A DNA stretch of 64,000 bases from Duganella sp. sic0402 (GTDB lineage Bacteria > Pseudomonadota > Gammaproteobacteria > Burkholderiales > Burkholderiaceae_D), in contig NZ_JAHUWK010000001.1 in assembly GCF_019219065.1 (NCBI RefSeq), forward strand, positions 930,001 to 994,000, read 5' to 3'. Made by a program: the position numbers and the translations under genes. This document shows, one piece after another, positions 24,987 through 34,968 of this stretch. Positions within the stretch are counted from its first letter, which is position 1; each line of letters begins with the position of its first letter. Below the pieces are notes generated by a model. The model was not told the DNA's origin, made no database searches, and saw only the letters and a program-made list of their open reading frames with translations.

Positions 24987-25912
24987 CGCCGCTGACCGGA
25001 CAGCATCTGGAGGCAGCGGCCGACTGGTTCCTGCTGCTGGCCGAAGATCCCTCGACAGAAACGCGCGCCCGCTGGCAGCGCTGGCACGACGCCGCCGCCG
25101 CGCATCAACTGGCCTGGCAAAAGGTGGAAAAGCTGCAAAGCCTGCTGGCCGCAGCGCCACGCCAGACCCGGCTTGCGCTGCAAGCGCCGCAACGCAAGCC
25201 GCGCCGGCATGCGCTGGGCGCACTGGGCCTGGCGCTGGCGGGCGGCTTGATCTACGCGCTGCTGCCAGCCCGGCCGGCAGCGCCACAAATCGCCTGGAAC
25301 AGCACCCTGCGCGGCGAGCGCCGCGCCATCCGGCTGCCGGACGGCGGCCAGCTCTGGCTGGGATCGGATACGCGCATCGGCGTCGCCTTCCATGCCGGCG
25401 CACGCGACATCTATCTGTCGCATGGCGCGATGCAACTGACCAGCGGCAGCGATCCGCAAGCGCGGCCCTTGCGAATTCTGACGCGCGACGGCATGGTACG
25501 GCCACTCGGCACGCGGCTGACCATCAGCGAATACCCAACACGCACCGCGCTGGCCGTGCAGCAGCACGCTGTCGAAGTTCTGCCGCTGAATGGCGCCACA
25601 GTGCGCATCGAAGCCGGCCAACGGGTGTCCTTCAGCGCCGCCGGCTGCGGCCAGCCTGAACGTGCGCCGGTTGCCGAAGACGCCTGGACCAAAGGCCTGA
25701 TCATGGCCATGAATATGCCGCTCGCGGAATTTGCCGAGCAATTCGCACTGCAATCCGGCCAGCCGGTCGCGGTGGCGCCGGCTGTAGCGAGCCGCCGGGT
25801 GTCCGGCACCTTCCAGATCGACGCACCGCAACGTTCGCTGCAAACCCTGGCCGACGTGCTGGCCGTGCGGCTCGACAAAACAGCGGACGGCTGGCAATTC
25901 CGCCCCCGTTGA
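24977..25912 (+). CDS. FecR-type anti-sigma/signal-transfer protein
   Basis: 311 residues from ATG 24977, with GGAG eight bases upstream. The N-terminal cytoplasmic DUF4880 part (WFLLLAEDPSTETRARWQRW) is followed by one membrane helix (about 80-97), the FecR domain in the periplasm (RRAIRLPDGGQLWLGSDTRI to LGTRLTISEY), and a C-terminal STN-interacting region. It should relay occupancy of the adjacent receptor's STN domain to the sigma factor. It overlaps fecI and is followed 78 bases later by the receptor gene. Confidence 0.94.
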   Translation: MSVTPLTGQHLEAAADWFLLLAEDPSTETRARWQRWHDAAAAHQLAWQKVEKLQSLLAAAPRQTRLALQAPQRKPRRHALGALGLALAGGLIYALLPARPAAPQIAWNSTLRGERRAIRLPDGGQLWLGSDTRIGVAFHAGARDIYLSHGAMQLTSGSDPQARPLRILTRDGMVRPLGTRLTISEYPTRTALAVQQHAVEVLPLNGATVRIEAGQRVSFSAAGCGQPERAPVAEDAWTKGLIMAMNMPLAEFAEQFALQSGQPVAVAPAVASRRVSGTFQIDAPQRSLQTLADVLAVRLDKTADGWQFRPR

Positions 25913-25990
25913 AAATATTTTGCCTGGCCGTTGTCCTTTTCTGATGTTCGTTCGGCTTACCAGTAACAAGATAACTTTTGAGCCGAACAC

Positions 25991-28771
25991 ATGAAACTGG
26001 TCCCCAAGACTGCCCTGCTCGCCGCGTTGCTGAGCGCCGGGGTGATTTTGCCGGCGCACGCCGCTGATGCCCCTTCCAAAACCTACACCATCGCCGCCGC
26101 ACCGCTGGCCGAGGCGCTGAACCGCTTCGCCGCCGACGCCGGAGTGATCCTGGTCTTTGACGCCAACCTGCTGCGCGGCCTGCAATCCAGAGGCTTGCAG
26201 GGCAAGTACGATTTGCAAGCCGGCTTCCAGACGCTGCTGACAGGCACCCGCTATGAGGCAGTGCTGGCCCGTAGCGGCGCCTATATCCTGCGCGAGCGTG
26301 CCACGCCACCGTCCCGCGAGCCGCTGGCCGAGGCCAAGCCGGATGCGGCAATGGGTGAAATCACCGTCACCGCATCCACGCTGGCAACTGTCGACAAGCT
26401 GGACCGCGAAATGATCGTCAACCTGGCCACCATCAACGGTGACCTGACCAGCCAGCTCAAACTCAATCCGAATGTGCAGTACGCCGAAGCGCTGCTGTCC
26501 TCGCATACCGGCGGCGAGATCGCGCCGGCCGAAATCAGCATCCACGGCGCCAAGCCTTTTCAGAACGAGATCCTGCTGGACGGCGTCTCCATCGCCAATG
26601 ACATCGATCCTGGCAACAAAATGAACGCCAGCAGCATCGAACTGATACCGGGTTCGGCACAATCGCTGGCGATCGACAGCAGCATCCTGTGCGATATCGA
26701 AGTTAAGGATGCCAATGTCTCGGCCGAATACGGCCGCTTTACCGGCGGCGTGGTCACGTCGCGCGTGTGCTCGGCGCGCAAGAAGCTGGGCGGCAGCGTG
26801 GCGGTCGGCTACACCTCGTCCGACTGGAGCACGCTGTTCATCGATCCTGCGCGGCAGGTGGAGTTTGAACAATCGTCGAACGAGAACTACCAGCCGCGTT
26901 TCAGCAAATGGACTTACAAGACCACGCTGGAGGCGCGGCCAACAGACGAATGGGGAGTGCTGGTCAGCGCCGTCCGCAAAACCTCGGCCATTCCGCTGCG
27001 CCGCTTCAAAACCGCCAACGAAGACAGCACGCTCAGTCAGGACATGACCCAGCGCCGCAAGCAGGATACGCTAGTCGTCAAGTCCGACTACACACCGGCA
27101 GGCAGCCCGCACAAGGCCGAGCTGACCATGGTGTACGCGCCCTCAGCCAACACTTACTACATCGAGAATTTTCGTGACGGCGATTACACCATCGACGGCG
27201 GTGGCCTGAACCTGAGCGGCCGGCTGGAATCGCGCTACGCCATGGCGACCCTGACCAATCAGCTGTCCTATTCGCGTAACCAGCAATCACGCCGTAGCGA
27301 CGCCGGTATATACCGCTTGTGGCGCTGGTCCACCGACAAGAACTGGGGCGATCCGACCGCCACCACCAATCCGACCAGCGGCGAAGGCTCGTGGGGCGAC
27401 ATCGATCAGGAAATGAAGTCGCTGGAATATAAATTCCGCTCGGTGTTCAAACCATTCACGCTGGGCGCCAGCAAGCACCGCGTAGTGGCCGGCCTGGAAG
27501 CCCGCCATCAGGAGGCGGAGTATGCACGGCTGAAGGACCAGTATTACTACTACACGTCGGCGCTGCTGCCGGCCAGCGGCGCCATGGCCAACTGCCAGCT
27601 GAGTGACGGCAGCTATGACACCGCCGCCTGTTCCAGTGCGCCGACGCTGATTCAAGGCGCCGGCCAGTACTTTCGCAATCTGATGATTTATCGTGCTGGC
27701 AGCTTTGACCTCAGCACCAACTCATGGGCCGGCTATGTGGAAGATGACCTGAGCTGGCGCAACCTGACACTGCGTGTTGGCATCCGCGCCGACAAGGATG
27801 GCCTGACCGGCAACACCAGCGTAGCTCCGCGCCTCAAGCTGGGCTGGCAGGCCGCCGATCCGCTGTACCTCGATGTGGGCCTGAACCGCTACTATGGACG
27901 CAACCTGTTCGCCTACGCGCTACAGGAAAAAATCGCCACGCTGAAGACCACGCAGAGCCGCAACGGCACGCTGAGTTTTAGCGCGCCAGCCATCAATCGC
28001 CCGGAGAACCGGCTGGACGATATGCGCTCGCCCTACGATGACGAATTCACGGCTGGCCTGACCTATGACGGCGACCTGCTGGCCGGCCCGTTGAGCGTGC
28101 GCTTCACGCGCCGCAATGGCCACGACCAGATCGTCAAGATTATCAAGCGCGGCCAGACCGATTGCGCTGGCAGCCAGTGCTACGTCTACACGAATAATGG
28201 CGCCAGCATTGCCAAGGACCTGACCGTGAGCTGGTCCAACGCGCGCGCATTCAAGACCGGCAACGTGGCCACGCGCATGTGGGTGGCAGCCAACAAGAGC
28301 GACATCACCTCCAACTACTCGGACTACACGTCGACGGTCGGCGCCAGCTTACTCGACGATACGCTGATTAACTACGACGGCAAAGTGATGCACTACTCGG
28401 AAAAGCCGGCCGATAACTTCAATCGCCCGTGGACCTTGCGCGTCGGCGCCATGAGCACCATCGCCTCGCAGCAGCTCAGCATCAGCAATATCCTGCGCGT
28501 ACGCGGCGGCTACCAGCAGTTCGTCCGCAACGGCACGGTCATCTATCAGGGCGCCAGCATCGACAACTACGAGATCGCCAACCTGCCGCGTTCGACTGCG
28601 CTCGATACGGTGGTGCATTGGTCGCCGCGTGTTTATCGCGACCAGCGACTGGACGTGAAACTCACCATCGAGAACATCACCAACAAGAAAAACCAGATGG
28701 CTATCAGCGACAGCTTTGTAGCGTATGAGCGCGGCCGCACCTTTGCATTGGAGATCGGCTATGCGTTCTAA
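25991..28771 (+). CDS. TonB-dependent receptor with STN signalling domain
   Basis: 926 residues. A signal peptide (KLVPKTALLAALLSAGVILPAHA) is followed by the STN domain (about 30-105, TYTIAAAPLAEALNRFAADA, FQTLLTGTRYEAV), the plug (GEITVTASTLATVDKLDREM, FQNEILLDGVSIANDID) and a large barrel ending in Phe. Cys pairs in predicted loops (ANCQLSDGSYDTAAC, TDCAGSQC) suggest disulfide-bonded extracellular loops. It lacks typical siderophore-receptor plug wording and is longer, in the size range of receptors for larger ligands. It overlaps the M16 protease gene by 11 bases, so the two are translationally coupled. It is controlled by the FecI/FecR pair upstream. Confidence 0.94.
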   Translation: MKLVPKTALLAALLSAGVILPAHAADAPSKTYTIAAAPLAEALNRFAADAGVILVFDANLLRGLQSRGLQGKYDLQAGFQTLLTGTRYEAVLARSGAYILRERATPPSREPLAEAKPDAAMGEITVTASTLATVDKLDREMIVNLATINGDLTSQLKLNPNVQYAEALLSSHTGGEIAPAEISIHGAKPFQNEILLDGVSIANDIDPGNKMNASSIELIPGSAQSLAIDSSILCDIEVKDANVSAEYGRFTGGVVTSRVCSARKKLGGSVAVGYTSSDWSTLFIDPARQVEFEQSSNENYQPRFSKWTYKTTLEARPTDEWGVLVSAVRKTSAIPLRRFKTANEDSTLSQDMTQRRKQDTLVVKSDYTPAGSPHKAELTMVYAPSANTYYIENFRDGDYTIDGGGLNLSGRLESRYAMATLTNQLSYSRNQQSRRSDAGIYRLWRWSTDKNWGDPTATTNPTSGEGSWGDIDQEMKSLEYKFRSVFKPFTLGASKHRVVAGLEARHQEAEYARLKDQYYYYTSALLPASGAMANCQLSDGSYDTAACSSAPTLIQGAGQYFRNLMIYRAGSFDLSTNSWAGYVEDDLSWRNLTLRVGIRADKDGLTGNTSVAPRLKLGWQAADPLYLDVGLNRYYGRNLFAYALQEKIATLKTTQSRNGTLSFSAPAINRPENRLDDMRSPYDDEFTAGLTYDGDLLAGPLSVRFTRRNGHDQIVKIIKRGQTDCAGSQCYVYTNNGASIAKDLTVSWSNARAFKTGNVATRMWVAANKSDITSNYSDYTSTVGASLLDDTLINYDGKVMHYSEKPADNFNRPWTLRVGAMSTIASQQLSISNILRVRGGYQQFVRNGTVIYQGASIDNYEIANLPRSTALDTVVHWSPRVYRDQRLDVKLTIENITNKKNQMAISDSFVAYERGRTFALEIGYAF

Positions 28772-31559
28772 ACTGGCTTTATTCGCGCTGGGCGTGGCGC
28801 TGTCACTGTGCGCCAGCGCCGAAGATTTTGTGTGGGATAGCCGCGTGCGGCATGGGCAGCTGGAGAATGGCTTCTCGTACTACATCGTCAAGGACAAGGG
28901 CAGCCAGGTGTCGATGCAGCTGCTGGTGCGCGTCGGCTCGCTGGACGAGCGCGACAACCAGTCCGGCGTGGCGCATATGGTCGAGCACATGGTATTTCAC
29001 GCCACCACCGGCCATCCGCAAGGTCTGCGGACCTATATGGAAAGCCAGGGCTGGCGCATCGGCAAGCATTACAACGCGCAGACCAATTTCGACCGGACAC
29101 TGTACCAGCTGGCGCTAGACAAGCGGCCGGAGCGTATCAGCGCCGGCTTGACGGCGCTGTCCGAAATCGCCGGCGGCGCGCAGATCCCGGCCGAAGGTCT
29201 GGAACGCGAACGCCAGATTATTCGGGAAGAATGGCGCACCAAGCTGGGCGTTCGCGAACGCATGGAAAAACAACGCCGCGCCATGCTGCGCGAGGGATCG
29301 CTGTATCCGCAGCGTCCAACCATCGGCACGGAGCGTAGCATCGCCGAGCAGCCCGCAGCGTCACTGCGCCAGTTTTATGCGGACTGGTATCGTCCGGGGA
29401 ATATGGCCTTGATTGTGGTCGGTAATGTCGATGAGGCCCAGCTGCAAGCGGACATCCGCGCCCGCTTCGGTACATTGAAGCCGGGCACCCTGCCTGCGCG
29501 GAATGCGGCTGATCCGCACCTGCGCGAGCAGTTGCGCATCGTCCGCTTGCAGGATGCGGAAAGCGGCGGCAGCCAGGTTGGATGGGTTAACCGCTTCGCC
29601 GTGAACAAGGAACAGAATGACGCCGGCCTGCGGGACCGTATCATCGACCGCATCGCGGAGCGCAGCTTGCGTACGCTGGTGCGGCAAGTGGCGGAGAATC
29701 TGCCGTCCGGCGTGGAATCGCTGACCAGCTCCAAGGGCGAACTTGGCGAATCGACCGCATCGCTGGGCCTTGCCGCCAGCGTGGCGGTGGACGGGCACCA
29801 GGCGGGCTTGCAGCAGATACTATTGCTGCGCCAGCGGGTGCTCAGCGAAGGGTTGCGCGCGCAGGATATTCGCGCGGAAATCGACGAGGTCCGCCGCCTC
29901 AACGAGAAAGGCCCGGCCCAGCAGGCGGCACGCGATTTCTCCGGCTGGGTGCAGATGCTCGGTGAGGCTGTGCAGGCGGAACGCGTGCTGCAAGATCCCG
30001 TGCAAAAGCAAGCGCAGATACGCCAGATCCTCGCCGCTTTAAGCGCCGATGACATCAACGCGCGCGCGCGCAGCTGGATCAACGCCCCGGACCGCGTACT
30101 GTTCATGATGGCGCCCGGACTCAGCCCACTGGCGCTGCCAAGCGTTGCCGAAGTGGGCGCGATGCAGCGATCGGTCGCCAGCACCAGCCTGCCCGCGCTG
30201 GTCACGACCAAAGCCGCGCCTGCGCCGGAAGTGGTCCCTGTCCGAATGCCGGGCAACGGTACCACCGGCAATATCACAAAGCAGGAAGATATCGGCCAAG
30301 GCGCGCAACGCTGGACCCTATCCAATGGCGACATCCTGATCTGGAGGCACGCACCGCAAGACACGCTAACCCGCTTCGTCGCTCAAAGCGGTGCCGGCTA
30401 CCGTTTGCCTGGCGCGCCATCGTGGCAATGGCAGCTGGCGGCGCAGCTTGGGCAGAATGCGGACCTCAACGGCCAGGCGGAAGGCGATCTGCGCCGCTGG
30501 ACCAGCGAGCGCAAGCTGAACCTGTCACAGCAGCACAGCGAAACGCAGCTGAGCTACAGCGCTCAGGCCGAACCAGCCAAACTGGCGGAGCTGCTGCAGC
30601 TATACGCCGCCCGCCAGACGCTAAGCGACATCACCATGACCGCCCTGAACGGATCCGGCCGCCAACTGGCTCGCCAGTCAGCGCGTCGTCCGGATAGCGT
30701 GAACGAACGCATGTCGGCGGAAATGGCAAAATTACGTTATGGCGCGCTGCCGCAAGATGGCTATCCCGACGCAGGCGCCGTGCGCGCGCTGATGACACCA
30801 GCCGGATTACAGGCCGTTCGCCAGCAATGGCGCGACATCAGCAGCCAGCCGGCCACCTACTTCGTCAGCAGTCCTGCGGATCCCGGGCAGGTAAAAGAAC
30901 TGGCCGCTCGCTACCTGGCAGGCATACCGCGCCAGGCAGCCGCCCATTCCGCCAGCCCCCTGCTGCAAGCCGCCGGCTATCACGAAAGCCGCCTGGAAAT
31001 CGGCATCGAGCCACAGGGCAGCTTGCGCGTGATCGGCAGCCAGCAGCTGCAATGGTCGCCGGAACGGGCGATGCGCACCGCGATTTTGTCGCGCATCGTC
31101 TATCGCCAGTTGCGCCAGGAGCTGCGCGAGAAGGAAGCCGGCATCTACCGCCTGAGCTACAAGCTGACGCTGGAGCCAGGCCGCAACCGCCTGTCCAGCG
31201 AGCTATCCTTTACCGCCGCACCGGAGCGTCTGGATACACTGTGGGCGGCCGCCAGGCGCGTGCTGGAACGCCTGCCGGAGCAGCTGGACGACGCCATGCT
31301 CAGCGAGGAAATCCAGCAAATGCGCAGCGACGAGTCCAAGCGTGCCGCCGACAGTAGCGCCCAGTTCAGCCGTCTGCAACTGAGCTACGCCCAGTACGGC
31401 GACGCCCGCTACCTGGACGACAGCAGGCAGCTGACCGCCACACTGACGCCCGCCAGCGTGCGCGCACTCGCGCAGGAGTTCAAGCTGGCCAATGACCTGG
31501 CCGTGGTCAAGCTACTGCCACGGCCAGAGGTCAAGGTCACCAGCGGTACTTCGCCGTGA
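28761..31559 (+). CDS. M16 family zinc metalloprotease coupled to a TonB receptor (FusC/PqqL-like)
   Basis: 932 residues from ATG 28761 inside the end of the receptor gene. A signal peptide (RSKLALFALGVALSLCASA) is followed by the first M16 domain with HMVEH (His72, Glu75, His76) and the third ligand Glu in the REEWR region, and then three further M16-type modules. In FusC and PqqL, proteins of this build are periplasmic and cut imported ferredoxin or other substrate proteins brought in by a partner TonB receptor. Here the receptor gene overlaps it and the operon has a Fur box and FecI/R, so processing of an imported iron-bearing polypeptide is a fair inference. The gene end overlaps the convergent receptor gene by 23 bases. 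Confidence 0.94.
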   Translation: MRSKLALFALGVALSLCASAEDFVWDSRVRHGQLENGFSYYIVKDKGSQVSMQLLVRVGSLDERDNQSGVAHMVEHMVFHATTGHPQGLRTYMESQGWRIGKHYNAQTNFDRTLYQLALDKRPERISAGLTALSEIAGGAQIPAEGLERERQIIREEWRTKLGVRERMEKQRRAMLREGSLYPQRPTIGTERSIAEQPAASLRQFYADWYRPGNMALIVVGNVDEAQLQADIRARFGTLKPGTLPARNAADPHLREQLRIVRLQDAESGGSQVGWVNRFAVNKEQNDAGLRDRIIDRIAERSLRTLVRQVAENLPSGVESLTSSKGELGESTASLGLAASVAVDGHQAGLQQILLLRQRVLSEGLRAQDIRAEIDEVRRLNEKGPAQQAARDFSGWVQMLGEAVQAERVLQDPVQKQAQIRQILAALSADDINARARSWINAPDRVLFMMAPGLSPLALPSVAEVGAMQRSVASTSLPALVTTKAAPAPEVVPVRMPGNGTTGNITKQEDIGQGAQRWTLSNGDILIWRHAPQDTLTRFVAQSGAGYRLPGAPSWQWQLAAQLGQNADLNGQAEGDLRRWTSERKLNLSQQHSETQLSYSAQAEPAKLAELLQLYAARQTLSDITMTALNGSGRQLARQSARRPDSVNERMSAEMAKLRYGALPQDGYPDAGAVRALMTPAGLQAVRQQWRDISSQPATYFVSSPADPGQVKELAARYLAGIPRQAAAHSASPLLQAAGYHESRLEIGIEPQGSLRVIGSQQLQWSPERAMRTAILSRIVYRQLRQELREKEAGIYRLSYKLTLEPGRNRLSSELSFTAAPERLDTLWAAARRVLERLPEQLDDAMLSEEIQQMRSDESKRAADSSAQFSRLQLSYAQYGDARYLDDSRQLTATLTPASVRALAQEFKLANDLAVVKLLPRPEVKVTSGTSP

Positions 31560-33882
31560 GGATGACGTTACGCTCGGCGCCACGGAAGTAGCTGCCGTAG
31601 GCGCGGCCGCTCAGGTACTCCTTGTCAAACAGATTGCTGACATTGAGGGCCAGGCGCCACGGGCCGGTGTCGTAGCGGATGGCGGCATCGGCCACCGTAT
31701 AGCCTTTTTCAAACGAGCTGTTTGCGGCGTCGTTATAACGCTTGCCGGTGTAGCGTACGCCGGCGCCTATGCTGAAGCCCGGTGCGCCGCTGCCAGCCTG
31801 TGCGTAGTCCAGCCATAGCGAGCTGGTTTGCTTTGGCGTCAGGATAGGCGTATTGCCCACCTCTTCCGGTATCGCGCTGGACAGGATTTTCATGTTCAGC
31901 GCGGTGAAGGAACCCGTCAGCCACAGCTGCTTGCTCAATTCGGCGCGCGCTTCCAGCTCCAGGCCGCGCGAGCGCACCTGTCCCAAGGCATGCGGAATGA
32001 ATTCCACCGGGTCGTAGGAAACCACATTGGTTTTTTTCAGGTTGTACACGGCCGCAGTGAACGACAGCGGCTGGTCTTCCGGAATGTATTTGACGCCCAG
32101 TTCGATCTGCTTGCCTCGGCTAGGATTGAACAGCAGGTCATCGTCAATCGCCAGCACCGGCACGAAGGATACGCCATAGCTGACATAAGGCGCCCAGCCA
32201 TTGCCAAGCTGGTAGCTGGCGCCAACGCGGCCGGTGGTGGCGTTGTCGCTGCGTTGATCGCGCACCTCGCCCAGCCTGTCGTTCAGCCGGGTGCGGGCGC
32301 GGTCCTGGCGCGCGCCCAGCGTGACGCGCCAGTGATCGTCGAAGCGGATCTGGTCTTGCGCGTACAAACCGATTTGCTCACTCACCACCTGCTTGTCGCG
32401 CGACTGTGCGGTGGGCGTCGGCAGGTCAATGCCGTAGACTGGATTGAGCATATTCAGCGACGCCACCATGCCCTGCCAGCGCTGCCATTCGGCACGGCTG
32501 CGGTCGTAGTCCACGCCAAACAGCAGCCGATGCGTCACGCCGCCGGCCGTGACAGCGCCCTGCACCGACGTATCCAGCGCAGTCTCGTTGACCGATTCCA
32601 CATCGTGCCGCGCCTGGCGCAGCAGCTGGTTCGGATCGGCGTCGAAGAAGGACAGGATGTGATGCTTGTCCATGTAGCGGTGCGCATAGCGCATCTTCTG
32701 CTGCAACTGCCAGCCGTTGTCGAACTGGTGGCTCAACTGGTAGCCGGCGGCCTCGGACTCGGTCTTGATGCGGCTATAGCGCGGATCGCCTTCCTTGACG
32801 CGGGTTGGCGAGCCATCGGCGGCGGTGACGTATTGAACATCGTCGTCGCTGTCGTCGTACAGCAGCTCGGCTTGCAGCGTCAACGCGGTTTGCGGGGAGA
32901 TCTTCCAGGTCAGCGACGGCGCCAGGTACTGGCGTTCCTGCTGCATGCGCGTGCCATTCGGGTAAGTGTCCTGCGTGCCAGTGTCGAGACCAACCCCGAC
33001 CACGCGCCACAGCCAATGCTGATCCGCATCCAACGCGCCGCCGACATCCGCCATCACCTGCTTGCGGTCATAGCGGCCAGCTTGTACGCCGATTTCTCGT
33101 TGCGCATCCAGGCCAGGCACCTTGCTGACACGATTCACCACGCCGCCCACATCGCCCTTGCCAAACAATACCGAAGCCGGGCCACGCAGCACTTCCAGCC
33201 GCTCCAGCCCGTAAATTTCCGTCTGCACGCCCAGGAAGGTGATGCCGACATTCTGCGCCAGGCCGTCGCGGTAGCTGCTGGTGTACCAGCCGTCAAAGCC
33301 GCGCAGCATCACCCAGTCCGGTGCGCGCGAATCGAAACCGAAGGGATTGACGGCGACACCCGGCGTCTGCGCCAGTGCATCGGTCAGCGTGACCATGCCT
33401 TTGTCGTCAATCTCGCGCGCGCCGATCACCGAGATCGATTGCGGCACTTCGACGATGGCGGTGTCGGTCTTGGTGCCTGTGGCGCTGCGCTTGGCAACCA
33501 CGCCCGGCACCGGGCCATCGGCATGCTCGCTAGCGGCTTTCACGCTCACGGCGGGCAGGACGGAATCCGGCGCCATCCCGCCGGCCGGCTTGGGGATGGC
33601 CACCAGCCGGTAGCCCGCCGTCGTTTTGTCGATCGCGTAGCCGCTGCCGCGCAACAGCGTATTGAAACCCTCGTCCACGCCATAGCTGCCCGTCAGTCCA
33701 GGCGACAGCAGGCCTTGCACCTGGTTGGCCTCAACTACGATGGCGACACCGGACTGCTGGGCAAAGCGGTTCAAGGCCTCGCCCAGCGGACCGGCCGGAA
33801 TATCAAATTGTTTGTTCTGGGCGTGGATGGCGGCGCTGGCGCACAACATCATCGCTGCCAGGGGAATGTGCTTGAACTGCAT
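31537..33882 (-). CDS. TonB-dependent siderophore receptor with STN domain (FoxA/FpvA type)
   Basis: 781 residues. A signal peptide (QFKHIPLAAMMLCASAAIHAQ) is followed by an STN domain (about 24-95), the plug with TDTAIVEVPQSISVIGAREI, LTDALAQTPGV and EVLRGPASVLFGKGDVGG, and a barrel ending in YRW. The plug wording is that of ferric-siderophore receptors (hydroxamate/pyoverdine group). AGGAAG precedes the ATG. FecR and FecI genes lie directly upstream on the same strand with a Fur box, giving a standard signalling siderophore system. The ligand cannot be told. Confidence 0.95.
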   Translation of the reverse strand: MQFKHIPLAAMMLCASAAIHAQNKQFDIPAGPLGEALNRFAQQSGVAIVVEANQVQGLLSPGLTGSYGVDEGFNTLLRGSGYAIDKTTAGYRLVAIPKPAGGMAPDSVLPAVSVKAASEHADGPVPGVVAKRSATGTKTDTAIVEVPQSISVIGAREIDDKGMVTLTDALAQTPGVAVNPFGFDSRAPDWVMLRGFDGWYTSSYRDGLAQNVGITFLGVQTEIYGLERLEVLRGPASVLFGKGDVGGVVNRVSKVPGLDAQREIGVQAGRYDRKQVMADVGGALDADQHWLWRVVGVGLDTGTQDTYPNGTRMQQERQYLAPSLTWKISPQTALTLQAELLYDDSDDDVQYVTAADGSPTRVKEGDPRYSRIKTESEAAGYQLSHQFDNGWQLQQKMRYAHRYMDKHHILSFFDADPNQLLRQARHDVESVNETALDTSVQGAVTAGGVTHRLLFGVDYDRSRAEWQRWQGMVASLNMLNPVYGIDLPTPTAQSRDKQVVSEQIGLYAQDQIRFDDHWRVTLGARQDRARTRLNDRLGEVRDQRSDNATTGRVGASYQLGNGWAPYVSYGVSFVPVLAIDDDLLFNPSRGKQIELGVKYIPEDQPLSFTAAVYNLKKTNVVSYDPVEFIPHALGQVRSRGLELEARAELSKQLWLTGSFTALNMKILSSAIPEEVGNTPILTPKQTSSLWLDYAQAGSGAPGFSIGAGVRYTGKRYNDAANSSFEKGYTVADAAIRYDTGPWRLALNVSNLFDKEYLSGRAYGSYFRGAERNVILTAKYRW

Positions 33883-33957
33883 GGCGTGGACTTCCTATTA
33901 AGTTAATCTCACCCTGCTTGACACGCGAGAAGCAAAAACACGAACCGGAAGCGCCAA

Positions 33958-34968
33958 TTATTTTTCCTCCGCCGCATCCACCATCACCAGATAGCGGCTG
34001 AACTTGCGAACCCGCAGCGCCGGCAGGCTGTCCACCAGCAGTTGCAGCGCGCGGTCGGTATCATCCAGCGGCAGCACGGCGTACACCTTGATGTCTTGCA
34101 GCTCGGCGCGATTGAACTGGATACGCCCCTTGCGGTGACGGCCCAACTCATCCAGCACTTCCGGCAGCAGCCGGCCCTGCGCCACCAGTTGATGGAACCT
34201 CCAGGCGTCCTCGATGCTGCGGCCGTCGATGCTTTCCAACTGCCCCAGCGCGTTGGGATAGATGCGCACCCGCTGGCCCGCGCCGACTGCGACGCCCGGC
34301 TGGGATGGATCGGGATGGGCGCGCTGGGCGGCGGTGCGCACCAGCGTGCGGGATTCCAGCATCGACAGCGTGGTGGCGCTACGCTCATTGCGCACCACAA
34401 AGCGCGTGCCGAGCGCGCGCACGCTGCCTTCGTCCGTCTCGACCAGGAATGGCCGGTTGGCGTCATGGGAGACATCCACCAGCATCTCCCCCTGCACCAG
34501 CTCCAGCGCACGGCGCTGCGTATCGAAGCGCAGATTGACAGCGCTGGCGCTGCCCAGTGTGATGCGGGTGCCGTCCGGCAGCGTGGTGGTATGCCATTCG
34601 CCGGTGCCGGTACGCAGGTCCGCCATCAGATAGCCAGGCGGGTAGCTTTGCAGCGCCAGCCAGCACGGGACGGCCAGGGCGGCGGCCAGTGCCAGGGCGG
34701 CGATGGCGCGTTTCGGGCGACGCTGCCTGCCGCTTGCTTGCGCCGCGCTCAGCGCGGCATGGGCCGGACCTACTCCACCGCCCTGCTCTCCGCGCAGCGT
34801 CTGTGTTTGGTGAATGATGCGCTGCATGCGCGCCGCCATTTCCGCGTGGCGCGGGTCGGCGGCCTTCCAGGCATCGAAGCCGGCCACCGCTTCAGCGCGC
34901 TCGCCATCATCATCGGCGGACAGCTGGACAATCCACTGCACCGCCTGCCGCGCGATATCATCGGTCAC
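33958..34968 (-). CDS. FecR-type anti-sigma/signal-transfer protein
   Basis: 336 residues from a GTG start whose codon overlaps the fecI stop (GTGA); longer in-frame reading would run back inside fecI and is unlikely. The N-terminal DUF4880 part is VTDDIARQAVQWIVQLSADD; one membrane helix (about 97-113) follows, then the FecR domain (TTLPDGTRITLGSASAVNLR to ALGTRFVVRNE) and a C-terminal domain resembling STN (YAVLPLDDTDRALQLLVDSL). It relays receptor signals to the sigma factor encoded next to it. Confidence 0.93.
   Translation of the reverse strand: MTDDIARQAVQWIVQLSADDDGERAEAVAGFDAWKAADPRHAEMAARMQRIIHQTQTLRGEQGGGVGPAHAALSAAQASGRQRRPKRAIAALALAAALAVPCWLALQSYPPGYLMADLRTGTGEWHTTTLPDGTRITLGSASAVNLRFDTQRRALELVQGEMLVDVSHDANRPFLVETDEGSVRALGTRFVVRNERSATTLSMLESRTLVRTAAQRAHPDPSQPGVAVGAGQRVRIYPNALGQLESIDGRSIEDAWRFHQLVAQGRLLPEVLDELGRHRKGRIQFNRAELQDIKVYAVLPLDDTDRALQLLVDSLPALRVRKFSRYLVMVDAAEEK

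Noticed and set aside
24893..26872. Long minus-strand open frame opposite fecR and receptor
   Set aside because: It runs antisense to three clearly assigned genes and has shadow-type composition rich in His, Gln and Arg.
31828..33906. Long plus-strand open frame opposite the siderophore receptor
   Set aside because: Antisense shadow of a receptor with full plug and barrel motifs.
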